Below, in pieces: positions 7,961 to 16,110 of a stretch of DNA of 64,000 bases. The notes under the pieces are model-generated. The model had not been told where the DNA came from and did no database searches. It saw only the letters and a list, made by a program, of their open reading frames with translations. This DNA comes from an uncultured Hyphomonadaceae bacterium (lineage in GTDB: Bacteria; Pseudomonadota; Alphaproteobacteria; Caulobacterales; Hyphomonadaceae). The stretch's first letter is position 1. The number at the start of each line of letters is the position of its first letter. The position numbers and the translations under genes were made by a program. The stretch covers positions 360,388-424,387 of the forward strand of contig CAJXOF010000001.1 of NCBI GenBank assembly GCA_913057945.1, given 5' to 3'.

Positions 7961-9391
7961 TTTTGCGGAGCCGCCGACTGCCCAGAGTACATTTTCGCGA
8001 TCAAACAACTCCATCACCCGAGGATCAAACGGGTGGATGATCTTGAGCAGTTCGTCACGCCGATACTCAAGCGAGCCACCGTCGCCATAGACGGGTCTTG
8101 TCGTCTTGTGGCCCATGAGCAGGCATCGCAGGCCGTAGTCGATATTGGCTTCCTGCATGCGTTTCTCGAAGGCGTGGCGGAATGAGTAGATCTTGTGGTC
8201 GGGCGACTCCAGCAGGCCGCGATTGCGGAAGTTCTTCATCATGTTGGCGGAGAAAAGCTCGCCCTTGTCGTAGTAGTGGGCAAAGGCTTTCGGCGCCGCG
8301 CGCTTTGCCGCTTCGAGTGCGATGCCGACCAGCGGAATGTCCCTCTCGGAGGTGTCGGTCTTCACTTCGCGGTCCGTCCGTGCGCGGATGGAGATGTAGG
8401 GCACCGGCTCATCAATGTGAAAATCTTCAACGCGTAGGTTGATGATCTCACTCGGTCGGCATCCTGTCTCGATCAGCATCAGCGTAATGAGCTGCAGTTC
8501 CGGCCGCCATTTACGGGTAGCACCCGGCGCAAGAATCTTCTCCCGCACCCAGTTGGATGAGAATGGCGGCACTTCGGTTCTCGCCTTCGCCTTGAAGTGC
8601 ATATTGCGGAAGGGGTTCGGACGTTCCTCTTCGCCAATGTGCTTGAAGTAATCGGCATAGAGCGAACGGATATTGCCGATGTGACGGTTAGCGGTGTTAG
8701 GCGCGACCGGCTTTGCGTTCTGATCCTTGGGTCTGACCTGTTTGGCCCAGTGCTTCTGGTAATTGAGCGCGAGGTCACGGGTGATCTCCTCAAGGGCAAT
8801 GTCACCGGCAAAGTCGATAAAATACTGAACTGAGGTTCGCTTAGTTTTCTCCCACGATGCGCGTTGGTTCGGCGATTTGTACAGCTGCGCGTTGTACGCG
8901 ATCTCGTTCACATAGACTTCGAAAGCCTCGGACACGCTGACAGTCGGTTTCGGCGCGCCGCCAAGCAGCGCTTCGGCGTCCCGCACTTTGGGGATTTCGG
9001 CGGGCCCTGCGTTCTGATGAACCGCAAGCAGCCGTGCCAGCGCCTCTTCAAGCGGCGCAACAGTCGCGAGATGGTCGATGGGCTGATAGGTGAAGCCGCT
9101 CGCCAGCGCCTTGACGGTCGCCATGCGATAGCGGCGACGAACGGCCTCCGAAGTTTCCCGACTGGATGAGGGCCCGACCTCTTCGGCGATCTTCAACGAT
9201 GCCCAGTAATGGTCATCGGCTTCGGCCAGCAAGTCGCGCTTGTAGCGAGCCTGGTCGATTGAAGTGGTCCCCAGCGATTCCTTGATCCGCTTGCGCGAAT
9301 CAAGGTGCGCGAACTTACTCGGCACACGGCGGTTATACCACCAGACGCGGCCTCGCTGTTCGAGGTAGGAATTGTCGTCGACGCGCTTCAT
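7955..9391 (-). CDS. Tyrosine-type integrase of the element
   Basis: This phage-integrase-family recombinase of 478 residues should insert and excise the element at the tRNA-Asp gene. The N-terminal segment (YLEQRGRVWWYNRRVPSKF) is typical of integrases with a DUF6538-like arm domain. The SAM-like core-binding domain lies at about 150-255. The catalytic domain shows Arg in TGCRPSEIINL, Lys in the KTDTSERDIPL hairpin, Arg in YSFRHAFEKR (the usual first His is Tyr here), His in LMGHKTTR, and the nucleophile Tyr shortly after in PVYGDGG. An ATG at 9424 would add 11 residues encoded by a repeated motif, so the ATG at 9391 is preferred. Its stop overlaps the stop of the convergent third SPARTA gene by 6 bases. 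Confidence 0.9.
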   Translation of the reverse strand: MKRVDDNSYLEQRGRVWWYNRRVPSKFAHLDSRKRIKESLGTTSIDQARYKRDLLAEADDHYWASLKIAEEVGPSSSRETSEAVRRRYRMATVKALASGFTYQPIDHLATVAPLEEALARLLAVHQNAGPAEIPKVRDAEALLGGAPKPTVSVSEAFEVYVNEIAYNAQLYKSPNQRASWEKTKRTSVQYFIDFAGDIALEEITRDLALNYQKHWAKQVRPKDQNAKPVAPNTANRHIGNIRSLYADYFKHIGEEERPNPFRNMHFKAKARTEVPPFSSNWVREKILAPGATRKWRPELQLITLMLIETGCRPSEIINLRVEDFHIDEPVPYISIRARTDREVKTDTSERDIPLVGIALEAAKRAAPKAFAHYYDKGELFSANMMKNFRNRGLLESPDHKIYSFRHAFEKRMQEANIDYGLRCLLMGHKTTRPVYGDGGSLEYRRDELLKIIHPFDPRVMELFDRENVLWAVGGSAKS

Positions 9392-9402
9392 GACGCCGAC
9401 CA

Positions 9403-9435
9403 TTGGTCCACAATCTGGTCCCATTTTGGTCCACA
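9403..9435. repeat. Three phased GGTCC repeats beside the integrase start
   Basis: TTGGTCCACA at 9403-9412, CTGGTCCCA at 9415-9423 and TTGGTCCACA at 9426-9435 put the core GGTCC at 9405, 9417 and 9428. The spacing is 12 and 11 bases, about one helical turn. The cluster lies between the integrase start and the tRNA attachment site. That is where arm-type integrase sites or an excisionase/repressor operator would be expected. Confidence 0.4.
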
Positions 9436-9510
9436 GATTCCGGCCATTTTATGCAAAGCGAAGCAAACGAGATCAAAAATATCGTTTAACTTCAATGCTT
9501 TACACGGAAA

Positions 9511-9528
9511 CCATTTCGAGAGAAATGG
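9511..9528 (-). terminator. Short hairpin at the tRNA-Asp 3' end
   Basis: On the minus strand CCATTTC, TCTC and GAAATGG form a perfect 7-bp stem with a 4-base loop, followed by TTT. The first CCA of the stem is the 3' CCA of the tRNA. It can act as the tRNA terminator. Being exactly at the element-chromosome junction, it could equally be the inverted core sites bound by the integrase. Confidence 0.5.
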
Positions 9529-9602
9529 CGCGAGTGACGGGGCTCGAACCCGCGACCTCCGGCGTGACAGGCCGGCACTCTAACCAGCTGAGCTACACCC
9601 GC
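9526..9602 (-). tRNA. tRNA-Asp (GTC), insertion site of the element
   Basis: The minus strand folds into a full cloverleaf of 77 bases including an encoded CCA. The acceptor stem GCGGGTG pairs with CACTCGC with one G-T pair, the anticodon loop CTGTCAC gives anticodon GTC, and the T-arm contains GGTTCGAGC. The 3' end faces the integrase, so the last part of this gene is the expected attachment core, which the element regenerates on insertion. Confidence 0.95.
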
Positions 9603-9633
9603 GCATTTCCTTGCCGAAACTCGGCGAAGCGCT

Positions 9634-9662
9634 TCTCTATTAAACCCCGCATGGCGGGTCAA
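9634..9662 (-). promoter_or_regulatory. Promoter of tRNA-Asp
   Basis: On the minus strand TTGACC (9657-9662) and TAGAGA (9634-9639) are 17 bases apart. The expected start would be about 25 bases before the mature tRNA 5' end. It lies outside the element, so tRNA transcription is kept after insertion. Confidence 0.65.
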
Positions 9663-9761
9663 GCGGGGAACTTCACGCGAATTTGCACTTTTCTGTATAA
9701 AGGTGTCATTCCCCGGCCATATTCCCACATCAGGTTAGACACCCAGTCCTGAGGTTATTCC

Positions 9762-12062
9762 ATGAAGCGCGTTCTCCTTATCCTTTCCGGCATCGCGGTC
9801 CTGCTGATTATCGCAGCGGTTTCAGTGCCCTTCTTCATTCCAAAGTCAGTGTACAAGGCCCAGATCGAAAGGGCGGCAACAAACGCCCTGCAGCGCGAGG
9901 TAACACTGGCAGGTGATGTGAACATCTCTGTGTTTCCGCGCATCTCGGCTTCCGTCCAGCAGGTCACCGTGGCCAATCCTGAGGGATTCGCGACCCCCAA
10001 CATGATTGAGGCCGGCGAATTGCGCGGATCGGTCAAATGGCGGCCCCTGCTCTCACGCCGCGTAGATGTGCAGGAGATTGCGTTTGTGGACGCGAATGTC
10101 TTCCTGCAGCGCAAGGCAGATGGCAGCACCAATTGGGAGCTCGCCGCCAAGGACGAGACCACGCCCACCACCGAAGACTCAGGTGGCGGCTTCGAAGCGG
10201 GGATTGAATCGGCTGTCCTGCAGAACGCCTCCCTCACCTTCCAGGATGACAAAACCGACAAGACCTACCAAGTGTCCGAACTGGACCTGCAGGCGTCTCT
10301 GCGCGGCATGGACCAGCCCCTCAGCGCCGAAGCGAGCGGCCGGTTTCAGGACCAGGCCTTTGCGGTGGATCTCTGGCTGGACGCTCCCAACGCGCTGACC
10401 AGTAATGCCCCGGCCAATACGCGGCTCAACCTGACATCTGATCTCGGCGATCTTCACTATGATGGCAGCCTCCAGCTCGGCGAAGCACCGCGCGTCGGCG
10501 GCGCCTTCGAAGCTGCTCTGCCAAATGCGGCGGCACTCGCGCAACAATTCGACCTCGACCTGCCCGCTCAGGCCGCTTTGGGTCGCATAGAGGTTTCCGG
10601 CAAAGCTGCAGGCGCGCTGGATACCCTGTCGCTGACCGAACTCGACATGTCGCACACCAGTGATCTGCTGCAGGCATCCTATAAAGGATCGGTCTCGCTC
10701 ACAGACGATGGGGCAGTAAACGGCGATCTGTCCGTGGCGAGCAGCCGGATGCGTGACCTTCTTCACACCGCAGGTGTCGAACTGGCCCCCGGTGATACGC
10801 TCCAGGCCTTTGCAGTGTCCGGCACCGCCGCCGGGTCATTCAAATCCATCATGGTCAACAATCTCGACCTGTCGCTTGACGAATTGACCGGCAGTGGCAA
10901 GGCCGGGCTGGACCTGTCGGGGGCAACCCCGCGCATCACGGGCGACCTGACCCTTCCGGTTCTCGACCTGACGCCCTTCATGGGCGAACCGGACGAAAGC
11001 CAGCCATCACAGGGAATTCAGCCCTGGAGCGACGAACCGCTCGATCTGACCAGCCTGAAATCCGTTAATGCAGATCTCAATCTGAAGGTTGGCACACTCA
11101 CCGTCGGTGAGGTCGTACTGACGGATGCCGTCATGGCGGTCGACCTGACCAGTGGCCTTCTGACGGCCGACCTCTCCCAGTTCAAGGCGTTCAATGGCGA
11201 CTGGCTCGGCAAGCTTACGGTCGACGCCCGCCCCGCAACGCCCAAGGTCAATTTCGACATGCAGGGTCAGAACGTCGCCGTCTCCAATCTGCTTGGCACG
11301 CTCGCAGGCTTCGACAGCCTGAGCGGCACTGGCCAGTTCAAGTTCTCGGCCCAATCGACCGGCACATCCATCGATCAAATCATGCAAGCCATCGATGGCG
11401 AGGTGTCGACCAATTTGTCCGACGGCGTGATCAAGGGCCTGAACGTCGCGGCCCTCGTCCGCAGCGCCTCTTCACTCAAACAGGCGCTTGCGACGGGCTC
11501 GATCCAGAATCTCAATTTCGGGGAAGCCCTGTCGAAAAATGCCGAAACGGATTTTTCGAGTTTCAACACCGTGCTGAAAGTGAATGATGGCGTCGCCAAT
11601 GTCGATGTCATGAAACTGCTCAGCCCGGTGCTGGGCATCGATGGCACGGGTCAGATCAATCTCGCTGGTCAATCCATGGATCTGCGGCTCGCCACCAGTG
11701 TCGACAAGTCGGCGCAAGGCCAAGGCAGTGTGGTTCAGCTGAACGGCATTCCCGTGCCGGTGCGCATCTCCGGCGCCTGGACCAACCCCAAGGTCACGCC
11801 GGATCTGAGCGGTGTACGCGCCGCCTTTAAAGCTGAGTTGGGTTCCCGGGTCCTTGAAGAGCTGGGCGTCTCCGGCTCGACCGAGTCCGGAAGCACAGAA
11901 GACATCATTGGCGGCCTGCTTGGGATCAAGAAGCCAGACGCCGACCCGTCTGAAACAGACACGCCCGCCGAAACGTCTGCTGAAGACGCCGCGATCAAGG
12001 CACTTGGCGGTTTGCTGAACAATCGGAAGAAGAAGGAACCAGAGGCCACCGACAGCAACTGA
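9762..12062 (+). CDS. AsmA family protein
   Basis: AsmA-family proteins are inner-membrane-anchored periplasmic proteins linked to outer-membrane lipid homeostasis, and larger relatives form lipid-transfer bridges. The 766-residue protein starts with one membrane helix (about residues 4-27, LLILSGIAVLLIIAAVSVPF). The AsmA N-domain follows (VYKAQIERAATNALQREVTL, SVFPRISASVQQVTVANPEGF, FVDANVFLQRKADGSTNWEL) and then long beta-repeat sequence. The C-terminal AsmA part contains DGVIKGLNVAALVRSAS and LSPVLGIDGTGQINLAGQSM. The tail is Lys/Glu-rich. It is the first core gene right of the element and converges with the GGDEF-EAL gene, with 9 bases between stops. Confidence 0.88.
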   Translation: MKRVLLILSGIAVLLIIAAVSVPFFIPKSVYKAQIERAATNALQREVTLAGDVNISVFPRISASVQQVTVANPEGFATPNMIEAGELRGSVKWRPLLSRRVDVQEIAFVDANVFLQRKADGSTNWELAAKDETTPTTEDSGGGFEAGIESAVLQNASLTFQDDKTDKTYQVSELDLQASLRGMDQPLSAEASGRFQDQAFAVDLWLDAPNALTSNAPANTRLNLTSDLGDLHYDGSLQLGEAPRVGGAFEAALPNAAALAQQFDLDLPAQAALGRIEVSGKAAGALDTLSLTELDMSHTSDLLQASYKGSVSLTDDGAVNGDLSVASSRMRDLLHTAGVELAPGDTLQAFAVSGTAAGSFKSIMVNNLDLSLDELTGSGKAGLDLSGATPRITGDLTLPVLDLTPFMGEPDESQPSQGIQPWSDEPLDLTSLKSVNADLNLKVGTLTVGEVVLTDAVMAVDLTSGLLTADLSQFKAFNGDWLGKLTVDARPATPKVNFDMQGQNVAVSNLLGTLAGFDSLSGTGQFKFSAQSTGTSIDQIMQAIDGEVSTNLSDGVIKGLNVAALVRSASSLKQALATGSIQNLNFGEALSKNAETDFSSFNTVLKVNDGVANVDVMKLLSPVLGIDGTGQINLAGQSMDLRLATSVDKSAQGQGSVVQLNGIPVPVRISGAWTNPKVTPDLSGVRAAFKAELGSRVLEELGVSGSTESGSTEDIIGGLLGIKKPDADPSETDTPAETSAEDAAIKALGGLLNNRKKKEPEATDSN

Positions 12063-12071
12063 GCTGGTTCC

Positions 12072-14471
12072 CTATCCCTGTGCCGATTTCACAACGTGAA
12101 GTTTGACCTTCTTGGCAGGTTGCGCCTGATCCGCCTTGCCAGATTCAACTGATGCCCAATCCGTTGGCTTGAGGTCGACAACATGCTGCAGTTCGTCGAG
12201 CGGCTTGGCGCGACTGATGAAAAAGCCCTGCAGTTCCTGACAGCCAATGTCGCGCAGGAAGTCGGCCTGGAAGCGCGTCTCGACGCCTTCGGCGGTACAC
12301 CGCATACCCAACGAGTGCGCCAGCGCAATTGTGGCTTGCGTGATGGCGCGGCTGTCGGACTGGTTTTCAATATCGCGAACGAAGCTCTTGTCGATCTTGA
12401 TCTTGTCGAACGGAAAGCTGCGCAAATACGACAGGGAGGAATAACCCGTACCGAAATCGTCCAGCGCGATGCCCACGCCAATTTCCTTCAGCTTGTGCAA
12501 CCGCTTGAGCGTGAAAGTAGTGTCCGACATCAGCACCGATTCCGTAATCTCTAACTCAAGACGGCGCGGGTCGGTCTTGTTAGCGGCAATTGCGTTCACG
12601 ATCGTCGTCATCAGGTTTGATGAGTGGATCTGCAGGGGTGATATATTGACAGAGACCTTGATATGGTTCGGCAACCGGCGGGCCTCGGCGAGGGCCGCGC
12701 GAATGACCCAGTCCCCGATCCGGGTGATCAGGCCATTGTCTTCTGCATGCTCGATAAATTCTCCGGGATAGACCAGGCCGCGTTCGGGATGAATCCAGCG
12801 CAGCAAGGCTTCGCAGCCGACCATTTCGTGCGTATGCGCATCCACCTGAGGCTGGAAGTAGAGCTGGAATTCGTTGCGTTCCAAGGCTGAGTGCAGGTCT
12901 GCCTCAATCTGCAAATGGGCCCGCGCGCGTTCATCCAGAGCTGGCGTGAACATGCACCAGGTCGACTTGCCCAGCTTCTTGGCCTGATAGAGTGCCAGGT
13001 CAGCATGCTTCAGCATGGTCCGCGCGTCTTTCGTGTGGGGATCAAACATCCGCACGCCGACAGAAGCCGAGCAATTCGCCGTCGACCCCCACAAATCGTA
13101 GGGTTCGCTCAGGCGTTCGGTCAATTCGTCGAAGAAAAGCTCAAGATCGTCCATGGAGGGCCGTTCAACAATCATGGCGAACTCGTCGCCGCTGATGCGG
13201 GCGACCGTATCCTGATCCTCACTCAACTCGTTTAAGCGGCCAGACACATGTTGCAGCAATTCATCGCCAGCTGGATGTCCAAGCGTGTCATTGACCCATT
13301 TGAAATTGTCGAGGTCGAGCCAGACCAGCGCGCGCTGGACGGCTTTGGTATTCTGCTTGCGCAGAGCCTTCTCCAGCCGTTCCTGCATGTTCATTCGGTT
13401 CGGCAGGCCGGTCAGCCCGTCATAATGGGCCATGAAGGCGATCCGGTCCTCAATCTCCTTCGACTGGGTGATATCAGACGCGACCCCCCGGAACCCACGG
13501 AACACGCCCTTGTCAAAGATCGGCTTGCCGGTGAGCGATAGCCAACGGTCCTCATCGGTATCCTTGAGCTGCATGGCAAGGTCTCGGAACCCTTGCCGGC
13601 GCATCAGGCTCGTATTGAGCACCTTGGTCGATTCATCGGCCTCGAACTGGCTGACCAAGGGATCGCCGAGCGTCAAATAGCCATTGTCGTGTTCGGCCCC
13701 TTCGAACACGAGAGGAATATTGACCAGAACGCCCTGCGGATCTGTCTGCCAAAGCCAGTCGGATGTGCTTTCTTCGAAATCCCTGAGCAACAGGCCGATC
13801 AGTTGTGACTGATCCTTGACGGCGGCCTCATTGACGCTCTGCCGCACAAATTGGAGATGCGACCAACGAATGGCGAGGATGAGAGTGGCGACATAGACCA
13901 ACGTAAGGATCGAAGCGAAAACGTATTTCGGGTTCTGCTGAAATTGCATTTCCACGATCAATCCCAGCGCGATCGGCACAATGAAGGCAAAGGCGGCCCG
14001 TGGTATTCGGGACATCAGGAAAGCGCCAGTAAACATGGTCCCGGCAAGAATGACCCCCAGGATCATCTGCCCGTAACTGTCGGTGACATTCATCACCATG
14101 ATCGGCACAGCCGCCCAGAGCAGGCCGGCAATCGCCGCCGCCATTGTATATTCCTTCAGAAGTCGACGAGAGGTCGCCAAGCCACGGTGGCGAAACCGCC
14201 GGACCTTGTTCGCCAGGACAGCGGCTGCGCAGATGATTGCGACAGCTGATATCCAGACAGACAGGTACACTCCTGCCGACGTATCATGAAAGGATAACCA
14301 GACAACGGATGCGTTGATCAGATTGGCGAGGACCAGGGGAATCGTGATGGCACCCACGATCTCCAGCTGGTTTGCCCGCCAGGCCGCCTCATGCTTGCGT
14401 TCGTTTTCCCGATCCCTGACGATCTCGGACAGCGGCTCATTGCCGCCATCCTTCAAGACTGAAAGTTTCAT
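12072..14471 (-). CDS. Membrane PAS-GGDEF-EAL cyclic-di-GMP protein
   Basis: This 799-residue protein has about six membrane helices (residues 40-210), a PAS-like domain (about 225-345), a GGDEF domain (about 350-520) and an EAL domain (about 540-785). The diguanylate cyclase site reads SGDEF (ARISGDEFAMIVE), a variant compatible with activity. The EAL phosphodiesterase site looks intact: EALLRW, VSVNIS, LEITES, ALDDFGTGYSSL, KIKIDKSFV and AEGVET. It could therefore make or degrade c-di-GMP, with direction set by the membrane or PAS input. It is monocistronic. The 262 bases upstream hold only an AT-rich imperfect stem near 14676-14706. Confidence 0.9.
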   Translation of the reverse strand: MKLSVLKDGGNEPLSEIVRDRENERKHEAAWRANQLEIVGAITIPLVLANLINASVVWLSFHDTSAGVYLSVWISAVAIICAAAVLANKVRRFRHRGLATSRRLLKEYTMAAAIAGLLWAAVPIMVMNVTDSYGQMILGVILAGTMFTGAFLMSRIPRAAFAFIVPIALGLIVEMQFQQNPKYVFASILTLVYVATLILAIRWSHLQFVRQSVNEAAVKDQSQLIGLLLRDFEESTSDWLWQTDPQGVLVNIPLVFEGAEHDNGYLTLGDPLVSQFEADESTKVLNTSLMRRQGFRDLAMQLKDTDEDRWLSLTGKPIFDKGVFRGFRGVASDITQSKEIEDRIAFMAHYDGLTGLPNRMNMQERLEKALRKQNTKAVQRALVWLDLDNFKWVNDTLGHPAGDELLQHVSGRLNELSEDQDTVARISGDEFAMIVERPSMDDLELFFDELTERLSEPYDLWGSTANCSASVGVRMFDPHTKDARTMLKHADLALYQAKKLGKSTWCMFTPALDERARAHLQIEADLHSALERNEFQLYFQPQVDAHTHEMVGCEALLRWIHPERGLVYPGEFIEHAEDNGLITRIGDWVIRAALAEARRLPNHIKVSVNISPLQIHSSNLMTTIVNAIAANKTDPRRLELEITESVLMSDTTFTLKRLHKLKEIGVGIALDDFGTGYSSLSYLRSFPFDKIKIDKSFVRDIENQSDSRAITQATIALAHSLGMRCTAEGVETRFQADFLRDIGCQELQGFFISRAKPLDELQHVVDLKPTDWASVESGKADQAQPAKKVKLHVVKSAQG

Positions 14472-14733
14472 GCGTCCACCCCGGAATTCATCCGATTTCT
14501 CGGAATCACCACTGCGGCAATGCTTTACGCCGCCATGATGAAAATGCGTGTAGTTAGAAGTCCGAAATTTCAGGGAACCAGTAACGGTTCATAAGCCAAC
14601 AATCTTTGGTTGAGAAAATGTCCAAGGATTTCAGCGGGTTTGGGCTGGTCCGGGAATCATCCGATCCAGGCCCCCTCGAAAATTTTCTATAAAATTTATT
14701 ATCGGGGTAAGAGACGACTGGGACAAGGTTGGA

Positions 14734-15402
14734 TCAGTACGGTTTCGCCAGCACGTATTCAATATCCTGGCCACGCGCCTTGAAGGCGAGCTTCAACCAG
14801 CGTCCTGCCGCATCGTACCACAGCGTTACATCGATATCCGAATCCAGCAGGTATCGGGTCGCCTCAACCTGTCTGCCCGCGGCGGTAATGGTCTCGCGCC
14901 CCTGCTCAGACACGGCCACATCAAGGATTTCTCCATTGCCCGTGGACAGGAGTTTTGAAACTTTGGTCTCGGCGAAATTCCAATGACTGGACGGAATGAT
15001 CCAGGCGGGAACCTCACCCTCGAATTTCGTGCCATCGACATCCAGCTTGTCGCCACTCCGAACGGCCTGGACGAATCCCTCATCCCCATCATCATCTACC
15101 TCGCCAGTGAGCGAGACGAGCTTTCCGTCTTGCCAGACTTCCGTGGCGTTGAGGTCATATTTGAAGACGGTGATGGGTCCGAACCCCGCCTTCAAGTGCA
15201 CATCGGTCCGGGCAACAAGCCGTCCCTCCCCATCCTGCTCGAACTTTACCGAATGGGATCCGAAAGGCTTGCCCTTCCGCAGCACGTTGAACTCGATTAC
15301 GTCGCCTGACTTTGGCGACCAGGTCGCGTCAGAGGATTTCGCCAGCGCAGGCGCCGTCAGAAGTGCAGCAGACATCAGGGCAAGAAAGAAAAAGCGTTTC
15401 AT
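14734..15402 (-). CDS. Secreted DUF6134-like protein
   Basis: This 222-residue protein has a clear signal peptide (MKRFFFLALMSAALLTAPALA) and a beta-rich mature part with GDVIEFNVLRKGKPFGSHSV, SHWNFAET and a terminal LWYDAAGRWLKLAFKARGQD. This matches the periplasmic DUF6134 family. No catalytic function is known to me. It overlaps the ChrR-like gene by 4 bases (ATGA), so both are made from one transcript. ChrR-type cupins usually control envelope or oxidative-stress genes, so a role in envelope maintenance is a reasonable guess. Confidence 0.72.
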   Translation of the reverse strand: MKRFFFLALMSAALLTAPALAKSSDATWSPKSGDVIEFNVLRKGKPFGSHSVKFEQDGEGRLVARTDVHLKAGFGPITVFKYDLNATEVWQDGKLVSLTGEVDDDGDEGFVQAVRSGDKLDVDGTKFEGEVPAWIIPSSHWNFAETKVSKLLSTGNGEILDVAVSEQGRETITAAGRQVEATRYLLDSDIDVTLWYDAAGRWLKLAFKARGQDIEYVLAKPY

Positions 15403-16019
15403 TGAAAATATCTCCAGAACCTGCTGGGCCGGTGGGCCACGAAACAGACACAGCTTTCATCACCTATCGCTGCAGGCTTGTGACGCAATCCCGGCTCGCC
15501 AAGGACCAGATCGCCGCGCGCATAGGTGCCGTGCCCATCTGTAAAACGCCCGGACAGGACGACGGTTGCTTCAAGGCCGCCATGCCCGTGCATCGGCGCG
15601 CTCTGGCCAGGGTCGAGCTTCATGAATTTCGTGCCCGGCGTGCCAGCCGGAGCGTAGTGAACACCAGACAGGCCACGCCGCCACCGCAACTGATTGCCTG
15701 AACGGGAAAGAATTTCGCCAATCGATACATTCGAGGAAGGGGTAGGCTGCCTCCGATGCCCGCCAGATGGGCGGGACGGCGCGGAAAGAGATTCTTCCAG
15801 CAATACGCCTCCGATCATCGCCCACAAATCACCCGTTTCAGCGCCGTTCGGGCTTAGCGAGATATGCAGGTCTGCCGCAATCGCAAAGGATTCCGGATGG
15901 TTCCCGGCAACATGATCCATGATGAAAGCGATATAGGTGTCGGTTCGGGTCAAGCGGGTCGTCCTGTATAGGCTGGTCAGTTCCTCCTTGAGTACGCTGG
16001 AGACGATCAAACGGATCAC
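15399..16019 (-). CDS. ChrR-like cupin protein with degenerate zinc-binding N-domain
   Basis: ChrR proteins are zinc anti-sigma factors with an N-terminal anti-sigma domain and a C-terminal cupin. The cupin is visible here at about residues 120-195 (PGTKFMKLDPGQSAPMHGHGGLE in two pieces, VVLSGRFTDGHGTYARGDL, RHKPAAIGDESC). In the N-domain the family's H-x3-C-x2-C zinc motif reads ADLHISLSPNG, so both cysteines are gone. No ECF sigma gene lies nearby. The frame opens with GTG at 16019; an internal ATG at 15920 would remove 33 residues. It is divergent from cysK and heads a two-gene unit with the DUF6134 gene. Confidence 0.72.
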   Translation of the reverse strand: MIRLIVSSVLKEELTSLYRTTRLTRTDTYIAFIMDHVAGNHPESFAIAADLHISLSPNGAETGDLWAMIGGVLLEESLSAPSRPSGGHRRQPTPSSNVSIGEILSRSGNQLRWRRGLSGVHYAPAGTPGTKFMKLDPGQSAPMHGHGGLEATVVLSGRFTDGHGTYARGDLVLGEPGLRHKPAAIGDESCVCFVAHRPSRFWRYFQ

Positions 16020-16110
16020 CTGCGCCTGCGGTCTTTACGGCTGTTGTGAAAGCAGCCCTGCCGCACTAGCTTCGCTTCAAAGAAAAATGACCAGAATCGG
16101 ACCCAATCTG

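Larger units (their letters stand above)
1..9528. mobile_element. Terminal part of a trb-type integrative conjugative element at tRNA-Asp
   Basis: This stretch holds the distal trb mating-pair genes, accessory genes usual in such elements (DUF2274, DUF736), a toxin-antitoxin pair, a SPARTA defence cassette and a tyrosine integrase reading towards the cassette. It stops at the 3' end of a tRNA-Asp gene on the minus strand, a classic integration target. Everything right of the tRNA looks like housekeeping chromosome. The trb order with DUF2274 after trbI is familiar from Tn4371-like elements. The defence genes look less GC-rich than the flanking core by eye; this was not computed. The other end and the partner attachment site lie outside the window, so the element's size is unknown. 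Confidence 0.82.

Noticed and set aside
14676..14706. AT-rich imperfect stem-loop between the GGDEF-EAL and DUF6134 genes
   Set aside because: Stem is interrupted by unpaired bases on both sides and no T-run follows on either strand; not called as a terminator.
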